From Candidatus Methylophosphatis roskildensis (GTDB lineage: Bacteria > Pseudomonadota > Gammaproteobacteria > Burkholderiales > Rhodocyclaceae), in assembly GCA_016708905.1 (NCBI GenBank), contig JADJEV010000003.1, positions 744,001-808,000 on the forward strand: a stretch of 64,000 nucleotides of DNA, read 5' to 3'. Positions within the stretch are counted from its first letter, which is position 1, and every line of letters starts with the position of its first letter. The notes beneath the pieces are model-generated. The model ran no database searches. It saw only the letters and a list, made by a program, of their open reading frames with translations, and was not told the DNA's origin. Positions 1 through 8,520 of this stretch are shown here, one piece after another. The position numbers and the translations under genes were made by a program.

Positions 1-3000
1 AATGCTTCGACCCGTGAGTGCGACATTGCCGAATAGGCCGACCCAGTCGAACACAGGCTGGGGAAACACCTCCGAGACCCGCATGCCGACGATTTCGGAA
101 GGTTCTCGGTCGGTGATCCTGCCGTAAGTATTGTTGGCGGCGAGAAATAGGTAGTCCACCGGCTTGCCGGCATCGTTGGCAACGACCTCGTGCAGGGCGA
201 ATCCGCTCTGCAGGTGCTCGAACAGCGCGCGGTAGCGCGCCTCGCTTTCGCGCAAGGCTTGCTCGGCCCGCATCTCCACCGTGATGTCATGGGCCAGGCC
301 GCGCACGATCGGCTCTGGAACGCCTTGCGTGCGCAGGGAATTGTGGTATTTCCACAGGCGTCTTTCCCCCGATTTTGTCCGTATTGCCATCACGCCGCTG
401 GCACTGCCGTTATGCTGGATGTTAGCGAGGTACGCTTCGAACTGGACCTGATATGGCTGGGCCATGAGTTCGCGCATATTCATACCGAGTAGTTCGCCGA
501 GCGCGTAACCCAGCGACCGCGCGGAGGACGGGTTGGCGAACAGAATACGGCCTTGCAGATCGTGCGTGCAGATGAGGTCGTCTATGTTGTCCACAAGATC
601 GCGGAAACGCTCTTCGCTCTCCTGCAGCGCCGCCTGGCTCCGACGCGATGCCGTGACGTCGCGGCCGATGCACAGCACCCCGATCAGCTGGTCCGCGCCG
701 TCGAACATGGGGGTCTTGATCACTTCCACCAACTCCCGGTGGCCGTCGTTGGCGAAGGTCAGTTCCTCTTCGATGATCGTCGGCCCGCCGGCGGCCATGG
801 CCGCACGGTCATTGGCGTGGAAGAAATCGGCCTGTTCCTTGTCCACGAAGTCGTAATCGGTCTTACCCCGAATACCGTCTTCTGGCACACCGTACATCCG
901 CGCAAAGCGCGAATTGCACATGATGTACGTGCTCTGGGGATCCTTCAGCCAGACCAGATCCGGCAGCGTCCGGATCAGGGTCTCGAAGAAATTGCGCTCC
1001 CGCTCCAGGCCGAGTTCGAAACTTTTACGCTCCGTAATGTCGGTCCAGGCGCCGACCACCTCTTTCGGCCGGCCGGCCGTGTCCCAAGTCAGCCGCATCT
1101 CATCCCTGAACCAAAGATAACCGCCGTCGCGATGGGCGAAGCGGTATTCGTGCACGACGTGCTCGCCGGTTAGAACCCGTCCGCTCGCTGCGGTTGCGGC
1201 CTCGCGATCCTCTGGATGAAGGCCGGCGAACCACCAACCCGACTCCAATGCCTCGGCCGGCGCATAGCCGAGAATCCGCGCAACGTTGTCGCTTACTTCG
1301 ATCGGCAACAGCATGCCATCGCAGGGTTGAAGCGAGTAAAGGATGGTTGGGCTGGCTTCCGACAGGTGCTGTAGCCGCTCCGCCGTGACCAGCAGGGCGC
1401 GTTGCGCCTGGCCACGCGCGACGCGATCGCGCAGCGCCTGGATACCGTGGGCAAGATTGCTCGCCAGTTCGACGAGAAGTTTTGTCTCGTCGGCATCGAA
1501 GGCATCCATCTGGACCGAATAGATGGTCAGCGCACCGAGGCAAACGGTCCCATCTAGCATCAGCGGCAATGCAATGGCCGAGGCAAGGCCATGCCGCCGG
1601 GCAGCCGTGCGCCACGGCGCGAAGCGCGGGCTGGTTTGCAGATTCCGCTCCACCACCAGACGCTGTTCGCGGATGGCGGTGCCGACCGGGCCCTGCCCGT
1701 ACTCGGTATCCGCCCAGACGACGCGGATTGACTCGAGGTAACCTTCTCTGGTGCTGGCCTGCGCCGCAGGGCGCACGGTACAAGCCTCGTCGGCTTCGGC
1801 AAAGCCCACCCAGGCCAGCCGAAAGCCGCCGATGTCAATCAGACGTGCGCAGATCGAATCGAGCAACGACTTCTCGCTGGTGGCGCTGACGAGGCACGTA
1901 TTACATGCCGTCAGCACCTGGTACATCCGGTTGAGCCGGTGCAATTCGGCGTGGGACCGTATCACCCCGTCCTGCATCCGCAGAAGGGGCGAGATGACGA
2001 GCCGGCCGATGGCAAGGTTGAGCCCGAGAATGATGGCGGCCGCGGTCAGCACGATGCTCGCCGCGAACAGGCGCTGGACGTCCTTTGTCTGCCCCTCCAG
2101 CGCCTCGGCGGATGAGGTCGATGCGACGATCCAGTTCCAATCCTTGAATTCGGACAGCACGGCGAACTTTTCGCGCGGCTGCGCTTCTCCCAGCTCGGCA
2201 TTGATCCATTGGTAGGACAGCGTACCCTGCCGCAGATCGATCATTTCCTTGATCACTCTGCGAGCCTGCGGATCGCCTTCGAGTAGCCCGTTCGTTCCTT
2301 TTTTGGTGGGATGCAGGACGATTGTGCCGTGGGCGGACCCGGGCGCGGCATCGATGATGCCTACATAGTTCGACTTCGTGCGCCCCAGGGTGCGGATCTT
2401 GTCCCCGAGTGTCGACAGACTGTCGGTAAGATTCATGCCGATGAACAGTACGCCGATGACCGATCCAGACCGGTCCTTGATCGGCCAATACTTGGTCATG
2501 TAGTAGGTGCCGAACAACCGCGCGATGCCCAGGTAGGGCTCGCCGTGCATCAGCCGCGCGTAGCCGGGGTGAGTCCGCTCCAGCCGTGTAGCCACGGCGC
2601 GCACGCCGTTTTCGTTGGCGAGCGATGTGGCAACGCGGATGAGATCGTCTCCGCTGCGCGCGAAGACGGTCGCGACGTCGCCACCAGTGTCGCGGGTAAA
2701 GGCGTCGACATCCCGATAGTCGCCGTTGACGCGCGTGCCGTCGTGACGCAACTCGGGCGTCGGCCGGCCGTCGAGCATGATCGTCGTCCGAGTGTCGAGC
2801 GCGAAAGTGCCCGGGTAGTGCGCCTTGAAGGCATGGCCGGCCTTTTCCGCTTCGAGCTTAAGTAATTCGCTCGTAGTGGACAACAGATCCACGACCAGCC
2901 GATTCTGGTTGTCCAGAGACGCGACGTTGTTCTCTCTTGCTGAGTCTTGAATGTTGCGGGTGACAAGAACGCCGAGCACGCCCATGACGCCAACCGTGAC

Positions 3001-3051
3001 CGCCGTCACGATCACGGAAAGCTTGACGCGCAATGCTGTCTGACTGGTCAT
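1..3051 (-). CDS. Membrane sensor protein with Cache, GAF and repeated PAS domains (partial, 3' end beyond window)
   Basis: An open frame of 1017 codons reads from an ATG at 3051 to the left edge without a stop. It has an N-terminal membrane segment (about residues 9-28), then a periplasmic Cache_3/Cache_2-type sensor region (about 60-320) containing GDYRDVDAFTRD and FIGMNL. A second membrane segment lies at about 335-356. A GAF domain follows (about 400-540), then at least three PAS/PAC units ending in motifs such as WTDITERK, IGRDVT and LAHDITVE, and a fourth PAS cut by the edge. Such proteins bind a small ligand outside the membrane and signal to an output domain. That output (GGDEF, EAL or histidine kinase) lies outside the window, so the activity is unknown. 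The domain calls are from sequence pattern and the coding call is secure. Confidence 0.85.
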   Translation of the reverse strand, partial: MTSQTALRVKLSVIVTAVTVGVMGVLGVLVTRNIQDSARENNVASLDNQNRLVVDLLSTTSELLKLEAEKAGHAFKAHYPGTFALDTRTTIMLDGRPTPELRHDGTRVNGDYRDVDAFTRDTGGDVATVFARSGDDLIRVATSLANENGVRAVATRLERTHPGYARLMHGEPYLGIARLFGTYYMTKYWPIKDRSGSVIGVLFIGMNLTDSLSTLGDKIRTLGRTKSNYVGIIDAAPGSAHGTIVLHPTKKGTNGLLEGDPQARRVIKEMIDLRQGTLSYQWINAELGEAQPREKFAVLSEFKDWNWIVASTSSAEALEGQTKDVQRLFAASIVLTAAAIILGLNLAIGRLVISPLLRMQDGVIRSHAELHRLNRMYQVLTACNTCLVSATSEKSLLDSICARLIDIGGFRLAWVGFAEADEACTVRPAAQASTREGYLESIRVVWADTEYGQGPVGTAIREQRLVVERNLQTSPRFAPWRTAARRHGLASAIALPLMLDGTVCLGALTIYSVQMDAFDADETKLLVELASNLAHGIQALRDRVARGQAQRALLVTAERLQHLSEASPTILYSLQPCDGMLLPIEVSDNVARILGYAPAEALESGWWFAGLHPEDREAATAASGRVLTGEHVVHEYRFAHRDGGYLWFRDEMRLTWDTAGRPKEVVGAWTDITERKSFELGLERERNFFETLIRTLPDLVWLKDPQSTYIMCNSRFARMYGVPEDGIRGKTDYDFVDKEQADFFHANDRAAMAAGGPTIIEEELTFANDGHRELVEVIKTPMFDGADQLIGVLCIGRDVTASRRSQAALQESEERFRDLVDNIDDLICTHDLQGRILFANPSSARSLGYALGELLGMNMRELMAQPYQVQFEAYLANIQHNGSASGVMAIRTKSGERRLWKYHNSLRTQGVPEPIVRGLAHDITVEMRAEQALRESEARYRALFEHLQSGFALHEVVANDAGKPVDYLFLAANNTYGRITDREPSEIVGMRVSEVFPQPVFDWVGLFGNVALTGRSI

Positions 3052-3437
3052 TGATCGAATTCCCGCACGCGGGTGGACTTCTCAGTCTGCGCACGACCGC
3101 GCCACGGCACCGCATCTCGGAGGTATTGTCGAGCGCTACCATGTTGGGTACGGCAGTCCGGGCGCTCCGCGCTTCGGCCGCTGGTGCAACCGGGGGAAAC
3201 CTTCATCGGAATGCACTCCCTGCGATCCCCGGTCGGACAACTGGTGATCGCGTACCCGGGATTGGGTGCCGATTCGCCGCCAGGAAACCTCGCTATCAGC
3301 GACGCTATCGGCACCGCGGCGCAAAGACTTGAACCCGAGAACGACTGCCTCCGGCGGAGCATACCGCTTTCGGGTTCAGCTCGAACCGGCGCTAGTGGTG
3401 CGCCGATATCCCGAGTTGTGAGGCCGGTCGCAAATCG
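3052..3437. other. Intergenic, no gene recognised
   Basis: This stretch lies upstream of the Cache-PAS sensor and should hold its promoter on the minus strand. The open frames here have no recognisable family and no good ribosome binding sites. I see no convincing gene. Confidence 0.4.
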
Positions 3438-3696
3438 TAGTGTCCAACGGTTTAGGCGGCCATCTGCATTGCATGGTATTGCTGACTGAAAGCGGCGGGC
3501 GACAGATGGCCGAGTCAAGCCTGCTTTCTGATGTGGTTTTGGAAGATCTCGAGGTACTCGGCAAACCCACGCTCGGCCTGCTCCCGTGTAGCGAAGCCGC
3601 GGTGATGCACCAGCTCAGTCTTCAATGAACCCCAGCAGTTGCCCTTGCGGCTCACTGAAGCCTGCATAGCAAATTGCCAAAGCAGCTTCTGATAGG
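3438..3696 (-). pseudogene. IS3-family transposase OrfB remnant (C-terminal part)
   Basis: The minus strand reads YQKLLWQFAMQASVSRKGNC, then GSLKTELVHHRGFATREQAE and a run resembling the end of the IS3 integrase core. The final stretch (GHLSPAAFSQQYHAMQMAA, then stop) is in a different frame near 3505. The residues normally between the KGNC and GSLKTE motifs are missing, so there is an internal deletion as well as a frameshift. The fragment abuts copy 1 of the 265-bp repeat at 3697. It is a dead relic. Confidence 0.7.
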
Positions 3697-3961
3697 TGTT
3701 AATGGTGGTCGAAATCCGCGCGAATCTGGTGGCGTGCGTTTTTCGGGAACAAGAAATGCTTTGCGGTTGTGACGCAGGCCAGCCCTGTAGCCGGGTCAAT
3801 GGCAGGCTGCGGCCTCATGCAGCCTGGCGAAGCGAACCATTGACGCGCTGGAGGGGCGATACGCTTCGTCATGGCAGTAAGCGCGGCAGTCGGGCGCTTA
3901 CTGCCATGCAGGCAAGCGCTTCTCATCCCCAAAAAGAGGCGGATTTCCACCCCCGGCAACA
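3697..3961. repeat. 265-bp MITE-like repeat, copy 1
   Basis: The 265 bp are almost identical, without indels, to 28261-28525. The ends form an imperfect terminal inverted repeat of about 23 bp: both start TGTT and share GGT and GAAATCCGC at the same spacing when one end is reverse-complemented. A 15-bp perfect hairpin with a 9-nt loop lies inside at 3870-3908. No target duplication is visible around this copy, which touches the IS3 relic. The termini loosely resemble ends of IS21-type elements, but I hold that assignment weakly. Confidence 0.7.
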
Positions 3962-4680
3962 GCGATCGGCGATGCCGATTTCAGTGGCCGTTTCCGACTC
4001 GAAGCGGACTTCGATCAGAGTAGTCATTCAAGTCTCTGAGCGTCCGGAGTTGGCCGGTGGCTGACCGGCGCTGTCCTTCGCTCACTGGCCGGTCCAACTT
4101 CAAACCTGCCGCTCAGGCGCCCACAGGGCCTCGGCGTAACGAACGGCAGCTTCCGTCCCGTCGGTTGTTGCTGCGAACGGCCGCTTTGAAATACTCGACC
4201 GGCAGGTCTGGGTCGCCTGCACTCATTGACGAATGGCCGCTTCAGGGAAGCGAAACTTCAATGGCGGCTTTCCGGCGATGAACTCGAAAAGATGGCTGTC
4301 GTGTCCCGACCCTGAAGAGTCATTCAGCTTCCGGATTGTTTTTCGTCGGCTTCTGGGCGTTGAGCAGCCGTTCGGATACATCAGGCGATGTCCAGGTAAT
4401 CAGCCCAAGCGTGCCGGGAAGTACACGAGATACGGTGCCAACTGTCGGCGCGCTGCGAGGTTGATGCGGTGTCTCGCTTCTCGTTCGACTTCAGCAGATT
4501 GTCCGCCGTGGCCTGCATGTTGTCGGCCGTTATGACGCCCGAGCGCGAATGCTCGGCGCAGCGCCGCAATGCCTGACGGGCAAGCCTTTCAAGCGTCTAG
4601 TCAATAGGGCGGCTGGCATTGGCGTCCTGTAGGGCGTTGTGCTGGTGCTGTACTTCGGAGTAGGCTGAGTTATCCTATGA
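3962..4680. other. Non-coding stretch, no gene recognised
   Basis: About 720 bp between the MITE-like repeat and the CHASE2 gene. Short open frames exist on both strands, but none has a recognisable family or good start signals. The text looks like degraded intergenic DNA. A promoter for the following gene block could lie near its right end. Confidence 0.35.
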
Positions 4681-6120
4681 GTGTTGCATGTCGGAATCGC
4701 CGGGAGGGGCGCATTGTCATCTATTGGACATCATTGGCGGGAAGCCGGTGAACATCTTTTCGTCGCCATCGTCGTCGCGGCTGTGGTGGTCATCCTGGAG
4801 CAGTATCGACTGATCGGGTGGCTGGACTCCGCGATGCTGCGTATCGCTGGCACCGCCCGCGCGTCGTCCCAGGTTGCGTCAGGCGGACCGGCCGTGCACG
4901 ACTGGCGACTACCGTTCGTGATCACGCTGACCGACACCATGTACGAAACGGATTTCCAGCAGCAATCGCCGCTCGATCGTGAAACGCTGGCGCGGCTGAT
5001 CGAAGTGATTGCCTCCAGGGGGCCGGCCATGCTCACGGTGGACATCGACCTGTCGCCGGGGCCGGCGGGGGCTTCGGGAAACCGCGGGCAGGAAATCCTC
5101 GATCGGCTGCTGGAGCGCATCGCTCGCGCCGGGACGACGAAGCTGGTCCTGGCGACACCCCTGCCCGTCCGCTCGGGTGATCTCGTGGCTATCAAGTACA
5201 AGTGGATGCTCGGCCTCTGCCGGGCCGGCATCCAGTTTGGCCTCAGCGACGTGTTGCAGACTCAGGGTGTGGTGCTGAGGGTGAGCACGAACCATGCATC
5301 TCTCGGGGTGGTAGCGCAGCAGGTGTCCGGGGGCGACCGGCCCTCGACCCCCGCCCTATGCGAGTTGGTTGCCGATGGACTGGAGCGCGCTGCCTTTCTC
5401 GGCAGGGAGTTCTCCGTCGACCACGCGCTCGTTGCCGACGATTTCCACCGCCAACTGCCATTGAATGCCGACTACTTCGCGGCGATGGAGTCCGCCGCCA
5501 TGCCGCTCGACAGCGTGGCTGATGCCGCTGGTCTGCCTCCGCTCGTCGGCCGCACGGTTTTTCTCGGAGGCGAGTACGAAGGTCGCGATCAGTTCATCAC
5601 CGCGTTCGGCAGGCAACCGGGCGTCGTGATTCATGCGGCCACGTTCTATTCTGGTCACCATCCGATCAAGGGCATCACGCACGCCTTTGCGGTGGCACTT
5701 GACGTGGTGGTCGGCGTGCTGTGCGGGTACCTGTTCCACTGGAGCTGGCAGGTCTACAACCGGGCCGCACGGGCATTCGAGGAACACAGGGCTGGTCCCG
5801 ACCGGTGGCGCCGTTACGCACTTGTGCGTGGTCTGCTCATCGGGAATCTGCTGCTCGTTGCCATATTGGTGTTGGTTCTGGTGAAGCTCAGTGCCGCCGT
5901 ATTCCAGTTCAGCCTATGGGTAAATCCCGGCCCAGTGATCATTGGGGTTTTCGCCAAGACGCTGATCGCGAGCCGGGCCGGGTTACATCGTGGGCCGGAC
6001 TCGCACCACGCGCAATTCGTAGGCGTCGGCCGACGCAGCCACGGGCTTCCAGTGGGAGTAGCTGATGCGGCCCTGGCCCTTGCCATCGTCACCTGGGCGG
6101 CCATCCTCTGGGGTCATTGA
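4681..6120 (+). CDS. CHASE2-domain membrane sensor protein
   Basis: A 479-residue protein from a GTG start. A membrane segment near residues 22-45 precedes a large extracytoplasmic region (about 70-315) that resembles CHASE2, with FVITLTDTMYETD, a long middle section and GRTVFLGGEYEGRDQFITAFG. Further membrane helices lie at about 318-340, 372-400, 405-430 and the extreme C-terminus. There is no kinase, cyclase or GGDEF domain after the sensor, which is unusual because CHASE2 normally sits in front of an enzymatic output. It may signal through its helices or the next gene. The stop overlaps the start of the downstream gene (TGATG), implying translational coupling. The coding call is secure and the CHASE2 label is fairly sure. 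Confidence 0.8.
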   Translation: MLHVGIAGRGALSSIGHHWREAGEHLFVAIVVAAVVVILEQYRLIGWLDSAMLRIAGTARASSQVASGGPAVHDWRLPFVITLTDTMYETDFQQQSPLDRETLARLIEVIASRGPAMLTVDIDLSPGPAGASGNRGQEILDRLLERIARAGTTKLVLATPLPVRSGDLVAIKYKWMLGLCRAGIQFGLSDVLQTQGVVLRVSTNHASLGVVAQQVSGGDRPSTPALCELVADGLERAAFLGREFSVDHALVADDFHRQLPLNADYFAAMESAAMPLDSVADAAGLPPLVGRTVFLGGEYEGRDQFITAFGRQPGVVIHAATFYSGHHPIKGITHAFAVALDVVVGVLCGYLFHWSWQVYNRAARAFEEHRAGPDRWRRYALVRGLLIGNLLLVAILVLVLVKLSAAVFQFSLWVNPGPVIIGVFAKTLIASRAGLHRGPDSHHAQFVGVGRRSHGLPVGVADAALALAIVTWAAILWGH

Positions 6121-6890
6121 TGAAATCCATCCTGATTGTGTTGTTCCTGTTTTTGTCAAACACCGCCGTCGCGGGATTCAATTGCGCGATCCTCTCGCGC
6201 GGACCGGCGAAGGTGGCACATGGCGGGACCGACAAAACAACACCATTGCGGCTGGAGGATTGCGAGGGCGCCAAGGTGCTTTCCGAGGACGTCACCGTTT
6301 GTTTCCTGAATCGGAGGGGCAAGCGCTTCTGCCATCCGGTCAAGGCGGGGCGGACGATCTCGGCAGCCAGCCTTCCGACCGGATCGGCATCCCCCGGCCT
6401 GCTGCTCACCCTGTGGGACATGCTGAAAGGCGATCCCGACACCGTCCCTGCCGTGGTACGCCGCGATACGCCAGCGGGGTTTCCGTTCAACGACGTTTTG
6501 GCCGCCGATGGCAGTCTGCGTTTCGACTTCGCCCGCGCCGATTTGCGGAGGGTCGAGCGCTTCGAATTGCTGGAAGGCGGACTCGCGACGGCGGCGGTTG
6601 CCGGCGCCAAGATCACAGGCTCCGCGGCGACCGTATCGATCGAAAAGCTCCACCGTGGCAGCCGCTACCTGTGGGTCGTAAGCGCGGAAGGGCAGGAACG
6701 CCACGGCATGTTCCGCCTGGCGAGCGCGGAGGAAGTGGCGCGAATGCGCAAGGCCTTGCGCCTGGCCGAGCAAGGCGGCAGCGATCCACTTTCCCGCGCA
6801 GTACTGCGCGCCGAGGCTTTGAGCGAAGCGGGTTACAAGTACGACGCGGGCGAAGTCCTGCGCCGTGCCGGGGTCGAGATCGCCGAGTAG
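6120..6890 (+). CDS. Secreted protein of unknown function, coupled to the CHASE2 gene
   Basis: The ATG at 6120 overlaps the TGA of the CHASE2 gene. The protein of about 256 residues begins with a clear signal peptide (SILIVLFLFLSNTAVAG), so it is exported. The mature part has an N-terminal region with two Cys pairs (FNCAIL, LEDCEGA, VCFLNRRGKRFCHPV). The C-terminal half is helical and rich in Ala and Arg. I do not recognise the family. Its place between a CHASE2 sensor and a sigma factor suggests a periplasmic partner of the sensor, which is inference. Confidence 0.75.
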   Translation: MKSILIVLFLFLSNTAVAGFNCAILSRGPAKVAHGGTDKTTPLRLEDCEGAKVLSEDVTVCFLNRRGKRFCHPVKAGRTISAASLPTGSASPGLLLTLWDMLKGDPDTVPAVVRRDTPAGFPFNDVLAADGSLRFDFARADLRRVERFELLEGGLATAAVAGAKITGSAATVSIEKLHRGSRYLWVVSAEGQERHGMFRLASAEEVARMRKALRLAEQGGSDPLSRAVLRAEALSEAGYKYDAGEVLRRAGVEIAE

Positions 6891-6935
6891 CCTGCTCCGA
6901 TTCGAGACTGCAAATGTCCTCAGCTCTTGCAATCG

Positions 6936-7550
6936 ATGGATAGCAGCGAGTTCATCGCGGCCTGCCGCGAGGGCGGCAATCGCATGGAAGCGGCTTTGCG
7001 CGCGCTCTACCGCGCCTGGGGCGCCCGGCTCACGCGTGAATGCCTGCGCATCAGCAGCAACCGCGCCCTGGCGGAAGACGTGGTGCAGGAGACCCTGATC
7101 AAGGCGTGGCGCAACTGCGCCCAGTACCGTGGCGACTCCGAGCTCCTGCCCTGGCTCAAGACGATCCTGCGCAACCAGTTGATCGACCGCTTGCGCCGCG
7201 ATGACCCCGAGGAACCGATCGACGGCCCCGACGGCCTGCCCACGGCCAAGGCGCAGCGGACGCTCGACGCCTTGTCGCGCGAGCGCATCGCCACACCGGA
7301 AACCGAACTCTCACGCAGGGAAGTGGCCGAGTGCATGCAGCGACAGGGGCGGCGCTTTCTCGAACAGGCGCCGCGCCACGCTGCGGTCATCGCGTGGATC
7401 GCCGAGGACGGCCTGAGCAACGAACAGGTCGCCGCGCTGCTCGGCCGCACACCGGGCGCGACCCGCGAGTTCATCTCGCAGGCGCGCAAAAAGGCGCGGG
7501 AGTTCTATGCTGAATGCTACCGGCTCGCCTTCGGCGGCGGTTCCTCCTGA
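6936..7550 (+). CDS. ECF-type RNA polymerase sigma-70 factor
   Basis: About 204 residues from the ATG at 6936; a TTG nine bases upstream is the alternative start. Region 2 is visible as LAEDVVQETLIKAWRNCAQY and WLKTILRNQLIDRLRR, and region 4 as an HTH (GLSNEQVAALLGRTPGATRE) followed by QARKKAREFY. This is the standard size and layout of group IV sigma factors, which direct RNA polymerase to stress promoters when released from an anti-sigma factor. The next gene starts 10 bp downstream and encodes a one-TM protein placed like an anti-sigma factor. The CHAT and caspase genes downstream are plausible targets. The assignment is strong. Confidence 0.9.
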   Translation: MDSSEFIAACREGGNRMEAALRALYRAWGARLTRECLRISSNRALAEDVVQETLIKAWRNCAQYRGDSELLPWLKTILRNQLIDRLRRDDPEEPIDGPDGLPTAKAQRTLDALSRERIATPETELSRREVAECMQRQGRRFLEQAPRHAAVIAWIAEDGLSNEQVAALLGRTPGATREFISQARKKAREFYAECYRLAFGGGSS

Positions 7551-7559
7551 AAGCGCGCA

Positions 7560-8186
7560 ATGAGCGAGAAGGACGATCAGGACTGGCTTGACATCCTTGC
7601 GGGGCGGGCCGCGCCAGGCGCCGACCCGGCCACGGTGCGGGAGGCGCATATGCTCAGGGAGTCCATTCTGGCTGAGCGTGCGGCCCGCGAGGCGGCAGCG
7701 GTGGAATCTGTCACGGCAGACCCGGAGGCGGAGCGGCGCCTGATCGAGCGCGCCCGGCGCGGCGCGCCGTCGGCCGAAGCGGGTGTGCGCGAGTCGCCTG
7801 AGCGGGCGCGCAGCCGATGGAGGCTGGGTCTGCCGGGCTGGCGCGGCGCCTTCGCACTCGCGGCGACCCTGGTGATCGCGGTCGGCGTGTTTCTGGCGCT
7901 TCCTAAGGAGCGGGTGCCGGTTGACGCGCCGGCGACCACCCGCAGCGGTCTGCCGACGCTGGTGACAAAGCAGATCGCCGACCCGCAGCGCTATGCGAGC
8001 GACCTCGGCGCGGCGCTCGCTGCAGCAGGACTGAGCGTGGAGATCAAGCAGGAAGGCGAGATCTGGTACGTGGAAACGACGGTGCCTGACAAACCCGACC
8101 CCAGGCTCGTCGCGCTATTCGAGAAGTTCGAGATTTTCGAGATCCGGCCCGGCGCGCTGAGAATCGTGGTGTCGCAGGCGCAGTAG
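7560..8186 (+). CDS. Probable anti-sigma-like one-TM membrane protein
   Basis: A 208-residue protein starting 10 bp after the sigma factor. A cytoplasmic N-terminal half rich in Ala, Arg and Glu is followed by one membrane segment (about residues 98-117: FALAATLVIAVGVFLALP). A periplasmic C-terminal domain of about 90 residues ends IRPGALRIVVSQAQ. Topology and gene order are those of an anti-sigma factor, but no zinc-binding HxxxCxxC motif is present, so it is not a classical ZAS protein. The role is inferred from context. Confidence 0.65.
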   Translation: MSEKDDQDWLDILAGRAAPGADPATVREAHMLRESILAERAAREAAAVESVTADPEAERRLIERARRGAPSAEAGVRESPERARSRWRLGLPGWRGAFALAATLVIAVGVFLALPKERVPVDAPATTRSGLPTLVTKQIADPQRYASDLGAALAAAGLSVEIKQEGEIWYVETTVPDKPDPRLVALFEKFEIFEIRPGALRIVVSQAQ

Positions 8187-8245
8187 GTCTTTCAGGGAGT
8201 TCGATGTGGTTGGCATGGGAGCGAAGGTAACAATGGCGATCATGC

Positions 8246-8520
8246 GCCGGTGCACTCGGCACGCTCGTCAAACGCGACCGCGCTGGACCGACAGGCTCGA
8301 GTGCTGCGGTTGCCAGCCTCTGCTGGAGGAAACCGATGACAATGGCTGCGGTGTCACATATGAAGTCGATGTACCGGCGCGCGACTCGTGCGCTCGCGTT
8401 GGCAATGATCGCGTTCAGCTGCGCTGTGGCCGCTGCGGGCACCCAGGACTGGCCAGTATTCTGGCGCGAGCGGGCGGGGGCCGAAGCGCGCGCCGTGCTC
8501 GATGAGGCCTTCGCGCAGTT
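8246..8520 (+). repeat. Leader plus 5' coding repeat, paralogous to 18128-18412
   Basis: The sequence from just upstream of the TPR-CHAT start through its signal peptide and first domain recurs at 18128-18412 with scattered substitutions, including the shared GGAGGA ribosome binding site. This marks a duplication of the whole 5' end, promoter region included. Confidence 0.75.

Noticed and set aside
3966..4310. Possible small gene between the MITE and the CHASE2 gene
   Set aside because: The frames have weak composition and no start signals; I treat it as degraded intergenic DNA.
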